Part shown: positions 55,025 to 64,000 of the stretch, piece after piece
How positions within the stretch are numbered: the first letter of the stretch is position 1
How the letters are laid out: every line of letters begins with the position of its first letter
From: Thalassotalea euphylliae
GTDB lineage: Bacteria > Pseudomonadota > Gammaproteobacteria > Enterobacterales > Alteromonadaceae
Assembly: GCF_003390335.1 (NCBI RefSeq)
Contig: NZ_QUOU01000001.1
Coordinates: forward strand, 4,709,424 to 4,773,423
Direction of reading: 5' to 3'
DNA length: 64,000 nt
Position numbers and translations under genes: made by a program
The notes under the pieces: generated by a model
Databases searched by the model: none
What the model was told of the DNA's origin: nothing
Seen by the model: the letters and a program-made list of their open reading frames with translations, nothing else

Positions 55025-55471
55025 TCAGGATAAGCGATCTTTGTTTATTTCAAGCCACTCTTGGGCAGCGAGTTCTGGATCGTCAACAGCTGTAATGTCG
55101 ATGGTTTTGACGTCAAGAACCTTGTTGCAAGATATTGAATTTAATAACTTATCTATGTTTTTAGCGGCAAAACAGAAGGTGTCATAGTTAGTATCACCGA
55201 TACCGATCACCGCATACTTGGTGTGGATGAGATCCTGTTCACATTGGGCTAGGTCGTTAACAAAAGCTTGAATGTTATCTGGGTAATCTCCTGCACCATG
55301 AGTGGAGGTGCAGATCAACCACGTTTGATCTTTTTGCGCGATCGCGGAAAATTCAGGCGTGTAATGTAGTGTTACTTGGTGGCCAAGTGCCTCAAGCGTT
55401 TCTTGGCAAGCTTCGGCGACATATTCTGTGCCGCCAAGCATGCTGCCAATAATGATTTGGAAAGATGACAT
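55025..55471 (-). CDS. mioC: Flavodoxin-like protein MioC
   Basis: 148 residues, about the E. coli MioC length. The FMN phosphate loop is IIGSMLGGTEYVAEACQ; further flavin-contact regions are CTSTHGAGDYPDN and VIGIGDTNYDTFCFAA. Transcription of mioC in E. coli runs into oriC and has been linked to initiation control. The orientation here is the same, toward the origin. Confidence 0.9.
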   Translation of the reverse strand: MSSFQIIIGSMLGGTEYVAEACQETLEALGHQVTLHYTPEFSAIAQKDQTWLICTSTHGAGDYPDNIQAFVNDLAQCEQDLIHTKYAVIGIGDTNYDTFCFAAKNIDKLLNSISCNKVLDVKTIDITAVDDPELAAQEWLEINKDRLS

Positions 55472-55592
55472 GTTTGCGTGCTTAGTTGTTGTTAAAAAAT
55501 TAGTCGCATCTTAGCACTTTTTTGCCGTCCAACAGGTCTATTGTTCAAAGCGCATGACAATTTGCGACTAACATTAATTTACCCATGACATT

Positions 55593-58580
55593 ATGCAGGC
55601 GGTTCGCATGATAAAAAAAATATCCTTGGCTTCTTGGTTTCTGTTTGTTGTTTCGGTGCACAGTTACAGCAATACCTTGTCTCAAGTAGCACGTATCTCC
55701 GTTAATTGGCCTGCCATTGCCAGCAAGTCACTCAACGAGGAAGCCGATAATCACTTGGCCAGTAATATGCGAAGTTTGGCATCGCGCGAGTACTTAACTC
55801 AACTGAATATTGAACAGCTTGCCAGTGATATTCATGCACTGGATGACCCGCACAGTCAGCGAGCATTTGCGATCAGCGTGCCCTTACCTAACGGGGAGCT
55901 GGTTGATTTTGTGTTGACCAAAAGCCGGGTAATGGAAAGCCAGTTAGCTGAAAAGTTTTCAGATATCACCACATATGATGGTTTTGCGATTGATCAGCCG
56001 GAAAGTACGGGCAAATTTGAATTAACGTCTGTGGGCTTTCGTGGCATGTTTTATTATCAAGGGCAGCTGGTTTATCTCGATCCTAAGTATCTTGATAGTA
56101 AAAGAATTTATACCAGTTATTTCCAACGAGATGCATTATCTTCAACTGGTACTACGCTTACCCGCCATCAACCAAAACTGAGCACAGCGTTTTATGAACA
56201 GCTCAAACAAGCGCGAGCAGAAAGTCCAGCAAAAGCAGCTCGCACGCCTGTGCAACTTAAAGAGTATCGATTGGCAATTACCACAACAGGTGAATACACG
56301 TCATTTTTTCAAGGGAGTGTCAGTAATGTCATGGCGGAGCTAGCGACACTCGTCAACCGTATCAATATGATCTATGAGCAAGAACTGGCGGTTAGGATGA
56401 TCTTAGTCGCTAATAATGATCAGCTTATTTTTACTAATGCCGCCAGCGATCCTTTTCTTAATGAACTTGATAACGACAGCGATGAAGCAACACGGGTGAT
56501 TTCTAACATCATCGGCACTAGTAATTATGATATTGGTCATGTGCTAGGCACCGATGGTGGTGGCTTGGCATTTCTTGGCGCTACCTGTATTAATAGCATT
56601 AAAGGCGGCGGGGCAACCGGGTCTTTTCGACCGACGGGAGACTCGTTTTACGTCGATTTGGTTGCTCATGAACTCGGTCATCAATTTGGTGCCAGTCATA
56701 CGTTTAATGGCTTAACTCAATCTTGCGGTGGTGGCAACCGTGCAGCAAACAGCAGCTACGAAGTGGGCAGTGGCTCTACTATCATGGCCTATGCGGGGAT
56801 CTGTGGCAGTCAAAACCTGCAGTCTCGCGCAGATCCTTTCTTCCACGGCCATTCTATGGATCAAGTGGCGGCGCACTTGGCTAGGTTCCCCAGTTGTGGT
56901 GTTAACACTGCGCAGGTCAACAGAACGCCTGTGGCCAACGCGGGTCGTGATGTCACCATTCCCGCGAATACACCATTTACTTTAACGGGCACGGCATCTG
57001 ATGAAGATGGTGATGAACTAACTTATGATTGGCAACAGTTTGACTTGGGCCCTGGCAGTAATGGGCCAAGCGAACAGGTTGATGACGGGCAGCGCCCGCT
57101 GTTTCGAGTTTTCGCACCGCAAACTGAACCGAGCCGCACGTTTCCCAGACTTAGCGATGTGTTGACTGGCAATTTAACACTTGGCGAGACATTTGCGACG
57201 ACCAATCGCGATTTGAATTTTCGTTTGATCGTACGTGATAACAAAGGGGGCGTGGCTTTTGATAATACTGTGGTTAATGTTGTTGATACCGGACAAGCGT
57301 TTGCGGTGACGGAGCCGTCTTTTAATGACAGCTGGACGAGTGCCGAGCAAATTGTGCAATGGGAAGTTGCCAATACCAATCAAACGCCGATTAGCTGCTC
57401 GGCGGTAAACATTAGTTTATCGGTAGATGGTGGCAATAGTTTTACCGTAGAGCTTGCTAACAATGCTCCTAATAACGGGAGTTTTACCGTGAATTTACCC
57501 GCCGTGAGCAGCAACAATGCAAGGCTTAAAGTCGCCTGTGCTGACAATGCATTTTTTGCCGTAAACGCAGGGCGGTTTAGCGTCAATAATTCACAAGCGC
57601 TACCATTTGAAATTACTGGTGTGAATGGCTCGTTGTCGGTTGATGAAGATCAGCAATTAACACTCTCTGTGGCTAATTTTACGATTCAAGGGCAAGTTGC
57701 TGATAGCTTGGTAATTTCAGAGGGTGATAACTACTCTGTTGACGGTTCGACTGTCATTCCTGATACCAACTTTAACGGCAGTTTGTCTATTGAAGTACGT
57801 GCTGTTGCAGGTAGCGAGCAAACTCCTGTGTTTAGCACTCAAGTGGCTGTCGCAGCCGTTAATGATGCACCAGTAGCAACTGATGATGAGCTTACGCTAG
57901 CACAAGGCGCAAATACGCAACAAATTAATGTACTTAGCAATGATGCAGATGTTGATGCTCAAGATAGCTTGACGTTATCACGATTGGTTTATACGGGTGA
58001 TGGTCAAGCGAGTATTGTAAATAACCAGATCAGTTATACGCCAGCAACCAGTTTTACCGGTGAAGAGACGATTAGCTATACGGTTAGTGATAACAGCGGT
58101 GCAACCGATACCGCCAATTTGATCATTACGGTTAGTGAAATTGCTGTGAATAATCCGCCGGCAACTAACAATGACTCAATCACGTTAACGCAAGGAGCTG
58201 GTAACCAGTTAATTGATGTGGTGGCGAACGATTCAGATCCTGATGCAGGTGATACCTTAACCCTGACTAGCATTGACTATTCAGGTAATGGCCAAGCTAG
58301 CATTTCCAATAATCAGATCAGCTATACACCTGCGGCCACCTTTAGTGGCCAAGAAAGCATTGGTTATACCGTAAGCGATAGCGCTGGGTTATCGGCCACA
58401 GGGCTATTGAATATCACCGTGAATGCTGCCCCTCAACCGCCAACACCTGCACCAGTCGAGCCCGAACCCAATAACTCTGGCGGCTCTGGTGGTGGTAGCC
58501 TTTATTGGTTAATGGTCTTGTTGTTCGTTGCTGGTAGTTTCCGTGTCGTTGGCTTTTATCAGCGAGGAGAGCGCAAGTGA
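55593..58580 (+). CDS. Secreted reprolysin-like zinc metalloprotease with GlyGly-CTERM anchor
   Basis: 995 residues from 55593, or 990 from the ATG at 55608, which has an AGGCGG ribosome-binding sequence and starts at the signal peptide (MIKKISLASWFLFVVSVHSY). An N-terminal pro-region (about 25-220) is followed by the M12B-like catalytic domain with the zinc motif HELGHQFGASH at about 359 and the Met-turn STIMAYAGICG. Two or three Ig/cadherin-like repeats follow, two of them with VLSNDADVDAQDSLTLS / VVANDSDPDAGDTLTLT. The C-terminus is SGGSGGGSLYWLMVLLFVAG plus a basic tail: the GlyGly-CTERM signal, cut by a rhomboid-type protease. Overlaps the next gene by 4 bp. Confidence 0.9.
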   Translation: MQAVRMIKKISLASWFLFVVSVHSYSNTLSQVARISVNWPAIASKSLNEEADNHLASNMRSLASREYLTQLNIEQLASDIHALDDPHSQRAFAISVPLPNGELVDFVLTKSRVMESQLAEKFSDITTYDGFAIDQPESTGKFELTSVGFRGMFYYQGQLVYLDPKYLDSKRIYTSYFQRDALSSTGTTLTRHQPKLSTAFYEQLKQARAESPAKAARTPVQLKEYRLAITTTGEYTSFFQGSVSNVMAELATLVNRINMIYEQELAVRMILVANNDQLIFTNAASDPFLNELDNDSDEATRVISNIIGTSNYDIGHVLGTDGGGLAFLGATCINSIKGGGATGSFRPTGDSFYVDLVAHELGHQFGASHTFNGLTQSCGGGNRAANSSYEVGSGSTIMAYAGICGSQNLQSRADPFFHGHSMDQVAAHLARFPSCGVNTAQVNRTPVANAGRDVTIPANTPFTLTGTASDEDGDELTYDWQQFDLGPGSNGPSEQVDDGQRPLFRVFAPQTEPSRTFPRLSDVLTGNLTLGETFATTNRDLNFRLIVRDNKGGVAFDNTVVNVVDTGQAFAVTEPSFNDSWTSAEQIVQWEVANTNQTPISCSAVNISLSVDGGNSFTVELANNAPNNGSFTVNLPAVSSNNARLKVACADNAFFAVNAGRFSVNNSQALPFEITGVNGSLSVDEDQQLTLSVANFTIQGQVADSLVISEGDNYSVDGSTVIPDTNFNGSLSIEVRAVAGSEQTPVFSTQVAVAAVNDAPVATDDELTLAQGANTQQINVLSNDADVDAQDSLTLSRLVYTGDGQASIVNNQISYTPATSFTGEETISYTVSDNSGATDTANLIITVSEIAVNNPPATNNDSITLTQGAGNQLIDVVANDSDPDAGDTLTLTSIDYSGNGQASISNNQISYTPAATFSGQESIGYTVSDSAGLSATGLLNITVNAAPQPPTPAPVEPEPNNSGGSGGGSLYWLMVLLFVAGSFRVVGFYQRGERK

Positions 58581-59017
58581 AAGTTTATTCGATAATAGCA
58601 CTTTTAGCATTTTCTCTTGTGGCTTGCCAAAAAAGTGATCAGGCGAGTGAGGCTGCAAGTTCAACTTCAGAATCAATTGTTGATCCCACATTAGCACCTG
58701 CGTCAAAGCAAGAAGCAGAAAAGCTTGATGCCCGCTACCAAGGCACAACCGCTAACGATGCAGTCGCTAGTGCGATTGTTAATCAAGACTTTCGCTTGCT
58801 GTCGACATCGACGCGAATGCCGCAATTTCCAGGGACGGATCAATCCCGTTATCACGAGTATAAAGCGCTTTGCGGCGCTAATTTCTTACCAAATATGGGG
58901 GATGTGAAGCTGCAAGGGGATAACTCAGGCAACCGTCAACAAGTTAAACAATATATGGCTGAGTATAACCTGCTGATGCTAGAGGCCTGTTTGAATCATC
59001 ATCACGATGGAGCGTAA
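58577..59017 (+). CDS. Small lipoprotein of unknown function
   Basis: 146 residues. Lipoprotein signal peptide MKVYSIIALLAFSLVACQKS with the lipobox Cys at 17; the +2 residue is Gln, so outer-membrane retention is expected. Two Cys occur later (YKALCGANFL and MLEACLNHHHDGA) and may pair. The short Ser/Ala/Thr linker is followed by a helical domain. ATGA overlap with the protease gene implies co-expression. I know no family for it. Confidence 0.7.
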   Translation: MKVYSIIALLAFSLVACQKSDQASEAASSTSESIVDPTLAPASKQEAEKLDARYQGTTANDAVASAIVNQDFRLLSTSTRMPQFPGTDQSRYHEYKALCGANFLPNMGDVKLQGDNSGNRQQVKQYMAEYNLLMLEACLNHHHDGA

Positions 59018-59063
59018 AAGTTTCGCTCACTAAGCGAGCTTTAAGTATTCGCGGTAATAATAG

Positions 59064-59093
59064 TGCTTGCTCGACTGTGATGAAGAGCAAGCA
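59064..59093. terminator. Hairpin between convergent lipoprotein and mnmE genes
   Basis: Perfect 9-bp stem TGCTTGCTC / GAGCAAGCA with a 12-base loop, lying between the two stop codons. T-runs are weak on both sides (AGATTTA on plus, CTATTATT on minus). Confidence 0.5.
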
Positions 59094-59132
59094 AGATTTA
59101 AATGTTAATTATGGCGCAGTTTGAGTAATGAA

Positions 59133-60512
59133 TTATTTACCAATACAGAAAGACGAGAAGATCTTACCCAGTAGATCATCACTGGTAAATTCACCGGTAA
59201 TTTCATTCAGCGCTTGCTGACAAATACGTAACTCTTCAGCCAATATCTCACCGGCGACATAGGACTCTAATTGATCTAACCCCGTTTGCAGGTGATTGTG
59301 CGCGACTGCCAACGCCACCAAATGGCGGCGTCTTGCCATAAAGCCACCTTCGGTGCTGCCTTGATAACCCATGATGGTTTTTAGGTGCTCTTTAAGATCG
59401 TTAATACCGTCACCGCTTTTCGCTGAAATGGTAATGCTCGGGTGCTCAATATCACCACTCAGGCCAGTTGTTGCGCCACTTAAATCTGCTTTGTTACGAA
59501 CAATGGTGACGCCCATTTTTTCGGGTAGCTGTTCAAAAAACTCAGGCCAAAAGTCACGGGGGTTCTCTTGTTCACTGGTGGCAGAGTCCACCATTAGGAT
59601 AACGCGATCAGCCTTGGCGATTTCCGCCCACGCGCGTTCAATACCGATTTGTTCGACTTTGTCAGGGCTTTCACGCAGGCCAGCGGTATCAATGATATGC
59701 AGTGGCATGCCGTCGATATGAATTTGCTCAGATAAAACATCACGAGTCGTCCCCTCAATATCGGTAACAATCGCGGTTTCTTTACCGCTCAGGGCATTAA
59801 GTAAACTTGATTTACCCGCGTTAGGGCGTCCTGCGATGACTACTCGCATCCCTTCGCGAATAATACTGCCTTGTTTCGCTTGCTGCTGCACCTCTTCAAC
59901 ACGAGTGATTATGCCTTTGAGGCTATTAAGGACTTTTTCGTCGGCGAGAAAATCAATTTCTTCTTCGGGAAAGTCTATCGCCGCTTCAACGTACATGCGC
60001 AGGTGAATAACGTCTTCGACAAGCTGATGAACGAGTTTGGAAAAGTCACCTTGCAGTGAGTGTAGAGCACTGCGCGCAGCTTGCTCTGAATTTGAGTTAA
60101 TTAAGTCGGCAATGGCTTCGGCTTGGGTTAAATCGAGCTTGTCGTTTAAGAACGCTTGTTCACTAAATTCACCTGGCTTGGCCATACGCACGCCATTGAT
60201 TTGCAGTATCTCTTTGAGCAGCATGTCGAGAATTACGGGGCCACCGTGTCCTTGCAGCTCAAGCACATCTTCGCCGGTAAATGAATTAGGGCCTTTGAAA
60301 AACAGGGCAATCCCTTGGTCTAAGGTGTTGCCATTTAAATCATTAAAATTTAAGTAATCGGCGTATCGCACCTTAGGGCATTTCCCTAGTAGTTGCTCGG
60401 CAACTTCGCTTGCTTTAGGACCTGAGACACGAATGATGCCGACACCACCTCGACCGGGGGCGGTCGCTTGGGCTGCGATGGTTTCTGTGTTGCTAGATAA
60501 AGTTGCCGACAT
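59133..60512 (-). CDS. mnmE: tRNA modification GTPase MnmE (TrmE)
   Basis: 459 residues. The folate-binding N-terminal domain contains TIAAQATAPGRGGVGIIRVS. The central G domain has GRPNAGKSSLLNAL (G1), DIEGTTRDVL (G2), DTAGL (G3) and NKAD (G4). It ends FCIGK, the invariant catalytic C-terminus. It works with MnmG in wobble-uridine modification. It follows yidC with a terminator between them, so it may have its own promoter. Confidence 0.97.
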   Translation of the reverse strand: MSATLSSNTETIAAQATAPGRGGVGIIRVSGPKASEVAEQLLGKCPKVRYADYLNFNDLNGNTLDQGIALFFKGPNSFTGEDVLELQGHGGPVILDMLLKEILQINGVRMAKPGEFSEQAFLNDKLDLTQAEAIADLINSNSEQAARSALHSLQGDFSKLVHQLVEDVIHLRMYVEAAIDFPEEEIDFLADEKVLNSLKGIITRVEEVQQQAKQGSIIREGMRVVIAGRPNAGKSSLLNALSGKETAIVTDIEGTTRDVLSEQIHIDGMPLHIIDTAGLRESPDKVEQIGIERAWAEIAKADRVILMVDSATSEQENPRDFWPEFFEQLPEKMGVTIVRNKADLSGATTGLSGDIEHPSITISAKSGDGINDLKEHLKTIMGYQGSTEGGFMARRRHLVALAVAHNHLQTGLDQLESYVAGEILAEELRICQQALNEITGEFTSDDLLGKIFSSFCIGK

Positions 60513-60578
60513 AATGGTGCTCTGTAGTGATTAATGTTGGATAAATACCAAACTATTATAACTTGGTGAGGGATAAAC

Positions 60579-60605
60579 AAAAAAGGTGGCTAGTGCCACC
60601 TTTTC
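60579..60605 (-). terminator. Terminator between yidC and mnmE
   Basis: Stem AAAGGTGGC / GCCACCTTT with a 4-base loop and A/T runs on both sides, about 57 bp past the yidC stop. It would end the rpmH-rnpA-yidD-yidC transcript. Confidence 0.82.
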
Positions 60606-60661
60606 ACATTACTCAGTTCGCTTAACTAAAACTGAGTGTATTTCAGTTATCGCGATTAGGC

Positions 60662-62299
60662 TTATGCTTTCGCTTGCGCCTTTTGCTTGTCTAGCCCCGC
60701 GAAAATAATCTTCATTTGAATGATTGAAATCACGTTACTGATAAACCAGTAAAGTACTAGGCCAGATGGGAACCAGAAGAAGAAAATCGTAAAGATCAGC
60801 GGCATGTATTGCATCATTTTTTGCTGCATTGGATCTTGTACTGTCATTGGCGTCATCTTCTGCATGATGAACATACTGATCCCCATCAGAACTGGCAGTA
60901 CAAAGTAAGGGTCTTTTGATGATAAGTCAGTTAACCATAAGCCAAACTCTGCGTGACGAAGCTCAACACTTTCCAGGAATACCCAGTAAAGTGCTAGGAG
61001 AATTGGCATTTGAATAAGGATCGGTAAACAACCACCGGCTGGGTTTACTTTTTCCTTGCGGTATAGCTCCATCATCGCTTGTGACATCTTCTGACGGTCA
61101 TCACCAAAGCGCTCTTTGAGTTGCGCCATTTTCGGTTGCAACTCACGCATTTTCGCCATTGAGGTGTATTGCGCTTTCGTAAGCGGGTACATAGCACCTT
61201 TTACGATAATCGTGATGATAATGATCGCGATGCCCCAGTTGCTCACTAGTGCTTGAATTTGCTGTAGTAACCAGAATAGCGGTTGGCTGATCATAAATAA
61301 GAAACCGTAATCAACGGTTAAGTCTAAAGCATCGGCGATTTGCTCTAACGCGTCTTGGTCTTTTGGACCAACGTAGAAAACCGCACCTGTGGTTGCTGTG
61401 GTATTGGCATCAATATTTAGCGTAGGTGCTTTAAAGCCAATGACGGCATCACCTGCGCTGCTGTAGCTTGTGTAAAGCTGATTAGCGGCATCTTGTGCAG
61501 GTACCCAAGCTGACACGAAGTAATGCTGTAGCATTGCAACCCAGCCACCTTGCGTGGTTTTGTTTAGGTTGGCATCGGCAATGTCTTCAAAGTCGTATTT
61601 CTCGTAACGCTCTTCGGTCGTTGAGTAGGCTGCGCCGCGGTATGTTGGAATTAAGCCTGATGAACTATCGACATAGCTAGACTGCTTGAGTTGACCATAC
61701 ATTTGTACGCTTGCTGGCGTTGCCATGTTGTTTTGAATTTGGTAATCAACGTTTACTTTGTAGCTGTTAGGCGTAAACGTATAAGTTTTAGTCACCGCTA
61801 ACCCTGTGTCGCTAACATAATTTAACGCCACGGTTAGTGGCTGGCCGTCAACCATGGTGAAGTTCGACTGTGCAACTTGGTAAATAGGGCGACCCGGAAC
61901 TGTGCGATCAATACCGTTGGCACCCGTTAAGCCACTTTGCGCAATGTACTTCATTTGGCCATTCTGCATAATGGTAAATGGAACACCACTACCTTGCTCA
62001 GTTTCATAAGCAAGTAAGGTTGCTTCAACAATGTCACCACCTTGGGTATTGATTTTCAACTTTAAGACATCTGTGGTGATTTCAATTAAACGGCTATTGG
62101 CAGCGGTTGGTGCGGCAATCTCTTTAATATTTTCAGAGGAAGCCGGAACAAAATCATCGGAAGCAGGCGTATCTTCGCTTGTTTGGCTAGCAGTCGGTTG
62201 TTGCACTGGTGCAGGGGCATAGTCAAGCTGCCACTGCTGATAGAGCATATAGGTGACTACCAATAAGCCAATAAAAAGCATACTGCGTAGGGATTCCAT
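60662..62299 (-). CDS. yidC: Membrane protein insertase YidC
   Basis: 545 residues. N-terminal membrane helix (MESLRSMLFIGLLVVTYMLY), large periplasmic domain (about 60-340) and the conserved five-helix insertase core with PLTKAQYTSMAKMRELQPKM, PAGGCLPILIQMPILLALYW and MTVQDPMQQKMMQYMPLIF. It inserts membrane proteins alone or with SecYEG; Foc of ATP synthase, encoded nearby, is a classic client. It follows yidD after 6 bp. Confidence 0.97.
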   Translation of the reverse strand: MESLRSMLFIGLLVVTYMLYQQWQLDYAPAPVQQPTASQTSEDTPASDDFVPASSENIKEIAAPTAANSRLIEITTDVLKLKINTQGGDIVEATLLAYETEQGSGVPFTIMQNGQMKYIAQSGLTGANGIDRTVPGRPIYQVAQSNFTMVDGQPLTVALNYVSDTGLAVTKTYTFTPNSYKVNVDYQIQNNMATPASVQMYGQLKQSSYVDSSSGLIPTYRGAAYSTTEERYEKYDFEDIADANLNKTTQGGWVAMLQHYFVSAWVPAQDAANQLYTSYSSAGDAVIGFKAPTLNIDANTTATTGAVFYVGPKDQDALEQIADALDLTVDYGFLFMISQPLFWLLQQIQALVSNWGIAIIIITIIVKGAMYPLTKAQYTSMAKMRELQPKMAQLKERFGDDRQKMSQAMMELYRKEKVNPAGGCLPILIQMPILLALYWVFLESVELRHAEFGLWLTDLSSKDPYFVLPVLMGISMFIMQKMTPMTVQDPMQQKMMQYMPLIFTIFFFWFPSGLVLYWFISNVISIIQMKIIFAGLDKQKAQAKA

Positions 62300-62305
62300 A
62301 ATATG

Positions 62306-62554
62306 TTATTTCTCTTTGTTGGTTGGTGGTACGGGATCTTCTCCACCCGCATTGAGTGGGTGGCATTTTAGTATACGTTTAAGCGCTAACCAACTCCCTT
62401 TTACTGCTCCGAAGCGATTAATTGCTTCAATGGCGTAACTAGAGCAGGTGGGTTGAAAGCGACAATTATTACCCAGTAAAGGGCTGATAAACTTTTGGTA
62501 GAGTTTTATTAAGCCGATGGCTAAGGCTTGTGGCGCTGAATGATTTTTCGCCAT
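62306..62554 (-). CDS. yidD: Membrane protein insertion efficiency factor YidD
   Basis: 82-residue peripheral membrane protein. The family motif is LYQKFISPLLGNNCRFQPTC with SSYAIEAINRFG, followed by a Cys-containing ILKCHPLNAGGEDPVP segment. It overlaps rnpA by 34 bp, an overlap conserved across bacteria, and precedes yidC. Confidence 0.95.
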   Translation of the reverse strand: MAKNHSAPQALAIGLIKLYQKFISPLLGNNCRFQPTCSSYAIEAINRFGAVKGSWLALKRILKCHPLNAGGEDPVPPTNKEK

Positions 62555-62886
62555 GTCTTTACCAATTGTTTATTAATGGTGGCGTTATCGAGATTATCAA
62601 TACCAGATTTCACCATGACCACAATATCGATATTGGGTAAATTGTGTTGTGCTAATCGAAAGCTTTCGCGTGTCAGGCGCTTTATGCGATTACGTTGAAC
62701 AGCTAATTTGACGCGTTTTTTCGCGACAGCAAAACCTAGACGTGGTTTGTCTAACGTGTTTTTGGTGATTAAGATAGTGAAATGGCTAGAGCCAAAACGA
62801 GAAGATTTTGAGAAGACTTGTTGGAATTGTCCGGGAGTCAATATTCTTGACTCCCGGCTAAATTCATAAGTAACCATATCGTTCAT
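62521..62886 (-). CDS. rnpA: Ribonuclease P protein component
   Basis: 121-residue protein cofactor of RNase P. The RNR motif lies in VQRNRIKRLTRESFRLA; the FTILITKNTLDKPRLGFAVAKK segment is the conserved beta-sheet core. The open frame begins MNDMVTYEFSRESRILT; a shorter start at the next Met (MVTYEF) is also possible. The long overlap with yidD supports translational coupling. Confidence 0.95.
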   Translation of the reverse strand: MNDMVTYEFSRESRILTPGQFQQVFSKSSRFGSSHFTILITKNTLDKPRLGFAVAKKRVKLAVQRNRIKRLTRESFRLAQHNLPNIDIVVMVKSGIDNLDNATINKQLVKTWRKIIQRHKP

Positions 62887-62950
62887 TGAAGTTATGTCAC
62901 TGAAGTACTGCGGTTACCTATAATTTCGCAAGATGTAGTTTCTTACGAAA

Positions 62951-63085
62951 TTAAGCGCTTAACTTAGCACGACCTTTTGCACGACGACGTGCTAAAACGG
63001 CACGACCGTTTTTAGTAGCCATACGTGCACGGAAGCCGTGGTTGCGCTTACGCTTTAATACAGAAGGTTGAAATGTTCTTTTCAT
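62951..63085 (-). CDS. rpmH: 50S ribosomal protein L34
   Basis: 44-residue basic protein read directly on the minus strand: MKRTFQPSVLKRKRNHGF, then RARMATKNGRAVLARRRAKG, ending RAKLSA. This is the full and near-invariant L34 sequence. It begins the rpmH-rnpA-yidD-yidC operon, with 64 bp to rnpA, and is divergent from dnaA. Confidence 0.98.
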   Translation of the reverse strand: MKRTFQPSVLKRKRNHGFRARMATKNGRAVLARRRAKGRAKLSA

Positions 63086-63565
63086 TACGCTTTTCCGTTC
63101 GGTTGTTGTTGCCCTGGCAAAACAGCCGTTGTGAGCACACAGGTCTAAAAAAGAGGCCGAATTTTAAATAGTGTACGAACAATTGTCAATATATTAGTCA
63201 GATTTAATAAATAGCGATCAATCGCAGGATCGTTTGGATCTGACATCTATCCACAATTTAATCACATGCAATTGTGTTAATTGCGAAAAATTCGCTAATT
63301 TTTAGCTCATAAAAAAATATTATTAGCTGCAATACGGATCAATTAAATTATTCTAATAAAAAATATAATCTTTATTTAACAACAGCTTATTTTTGTCGTG
63401 TTTTTTCAACTGTATTTTTAACGGTTTTCCAGTTGCATCTGTGGATAACTGTAGGGATAATTGATCAATTCGTATAATAATTTTAGTTTCCTATCCCTCT
63501 CAAGCGCAGATAAGATCGTCTTACCCTCGCAAGATCGTAGAAGGAAGTATTTCCAGGAGCCTCCG
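63086..63565. promoter_or_regulatory. Divergent rpmH-dnaA control region with DnaA boxes
   Basis: 480 bp of A/T-rich DNA. A perfect DnaA box lies at 63440-63448 (TGTGGATAA, minus orientation) and a one-mismatch copy CTATCCACA at 63247-63255. Several GATC sites are spread through it. These fit DnaA autoregulation of dnaA. The dnaA ribosome-binding site AGGAG is at 63555-63559. No small gene seen. Confidence 0.8.
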
Positions 63566-64000
63566 TTGGATCATTCGCTTTGGCAGCGTTGCCTTTCAGT
63601 ATTGCAGGAAGAATTACCCGCTCAACAATTCAGCATGTGGATCCGCCCACTGCAATGTGTCGTTGAAGATAATATTATGACTTTGTACGCGCCAAATCGC
63701 TTCGTGCTTGATTGGGTGCGTGATAAATACGTTGAGCGGATCACAACGATCGTGTCTTTGGCTGAAACCAGTAACCCACCATTATTGCGCTTTGATGTCG
63801 GCACTAAGCCAGTTCAACAGGCACCAGTCAGTACGCAAGCGAGTAAAGTAGATCTCAATAACGGCAATGGCTTAGCTGAAACGCCAGCAAAAGAGCCTGA
63901 AACTAACTTACCTAAAACCACCAATGTTCGGAATAAGTACACGTTTGATAATTTTGTTGAAGGTAAATCAAACCAACTAGCACGCGCGGCCGCATCACAA
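63566..64000 (+). CDS. dnaA: Chromosomal replication initiator DnaA (5' part, cut by window end)
   Basis: 145 codons visible from a TTG start at 63566, with AGGAG 6 nt upstream. The first residues (DHSLWQRCLSVLQEELPAQQ, FSMWIRPLQC) match DnaA domain I, followed by LYAPNRFVLDWVRDKY, a variable linker (domain II), and NKYTFDNFVEGKSNQLARAA, which opens the AAA+ domain III. The P-loop and DNA-binding domain lie beyond the window. TTG starts are used for dnaA in several gammaproteobacteria and keep its expression low. Confidence 0.97.
   Translation, partial: MDHSLWQRCLSVLQEELPAQQFSMWIRPLQCVVEDNIMTLYAPNRFVLDWVRDKYVERITTIVSLAETSNPPLLRFDVGTKPVQQAPVSTQASKVDLNNGNGLAETPAKEPETNLPKTTNVRNKYTFDNFVEGKSNQLARAAASQ

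Noticed and set aside
62521..62554. 34-bp overlap of rnpA and yidD as an anomaly
   Set aside because: This overlap is a known, widely conserved arrangement in bacteria.

Overview
The window is a chromosomal segment from a gammaproteobacterium, most likely an Alteromonadales marine heterotroph of the Colwelliaceae type. That is an inference from gene order and protein style; there is no rRNA gene to settle it. It covers the replication origin neighbourhood. Reading from the right edge, the classical oriC block is dnaA (cut by the window end), rpmH, rnpA, yidD, yidC, mnmE, then mioC, an oriC-like intergenic region with four perfect DnaA boxes and many GATC sites, mnmG, rsmG, parA, parB and the complete atpIBEFHAGDC operon. 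A secreted metalloprotease and a small lipoprotein sit between mnmE and mioC.

Layout. 1-6300: a broken DUF1579-like gene, a solute-binding protein, rho, trxA, rhlB and gppA. 6300-12100: one leftward operon tatA-tatB-tatC-unknown-tatD-diguanylate cyclase-hemB ending in a clear terminator. 12300-18600: an outer-membrane-like unknown protein, a GAF-GAF-GGDEF-EAL protein, rpoH, and an EAL-HDOD protein. 18600-22800: ftsY-ftsE-ftsX and rsmD. 22800-32500: CPBP protease, yjaG, a long coiled-coil protein, a SapC-like protein, a DMT exporter, a small secreted protein, pgi, an interrupted flavin reductase, a DUF6482-like protein and a HAD phosphatase. 33400-40400: glmS with a DeoR regulator, mltC, an esterase-like hydrolase and glmU, so amino-sugar and cell-wall genes cluster here. 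40500-42600: a secreted unknown and an ODP/MCP-like pair. 42800-63000: ATP synthase and the origin block.

The most unusual content is mobile. (1) Immediately downstream of glmS, at the position used by Tn7, there is an 851-bp non-autonomous Tn7-like element (32602-33452). It has TGT...ACA ends, a perfect 5-bp target duplication (AAAGC), three tandem 20-bp-spaced binding-site-like repeats at the glmS-proximal end and three dispersed copies at the distal end. Inside are only two outward-facing coding remnants. (2) A 283-bp MITE-like element (30566-30848) with about 33-bp terminal inverted repeats splits an NAD(P)H/FMN reductase-like gene. The reading frame rejoins perfectly if the element is removed. 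A related terminal sequence occurs alone upstream of tatA. (3) FtsY contains about 17 copies of a hexanucleotide encoding a Glu-Pro tract, which is expected to vary in length between strains.

Signalling themes recur: two cyclic-di-GMP enzymes, one degenerate EAL-HDOD adaptor, and a diiron ODP protein overlapping a chemoreceptor-like coiled coil. Limits: all calls were made by eye from sequence. Family names resting on general resemblance rather than motifs are marked with lower confidence.
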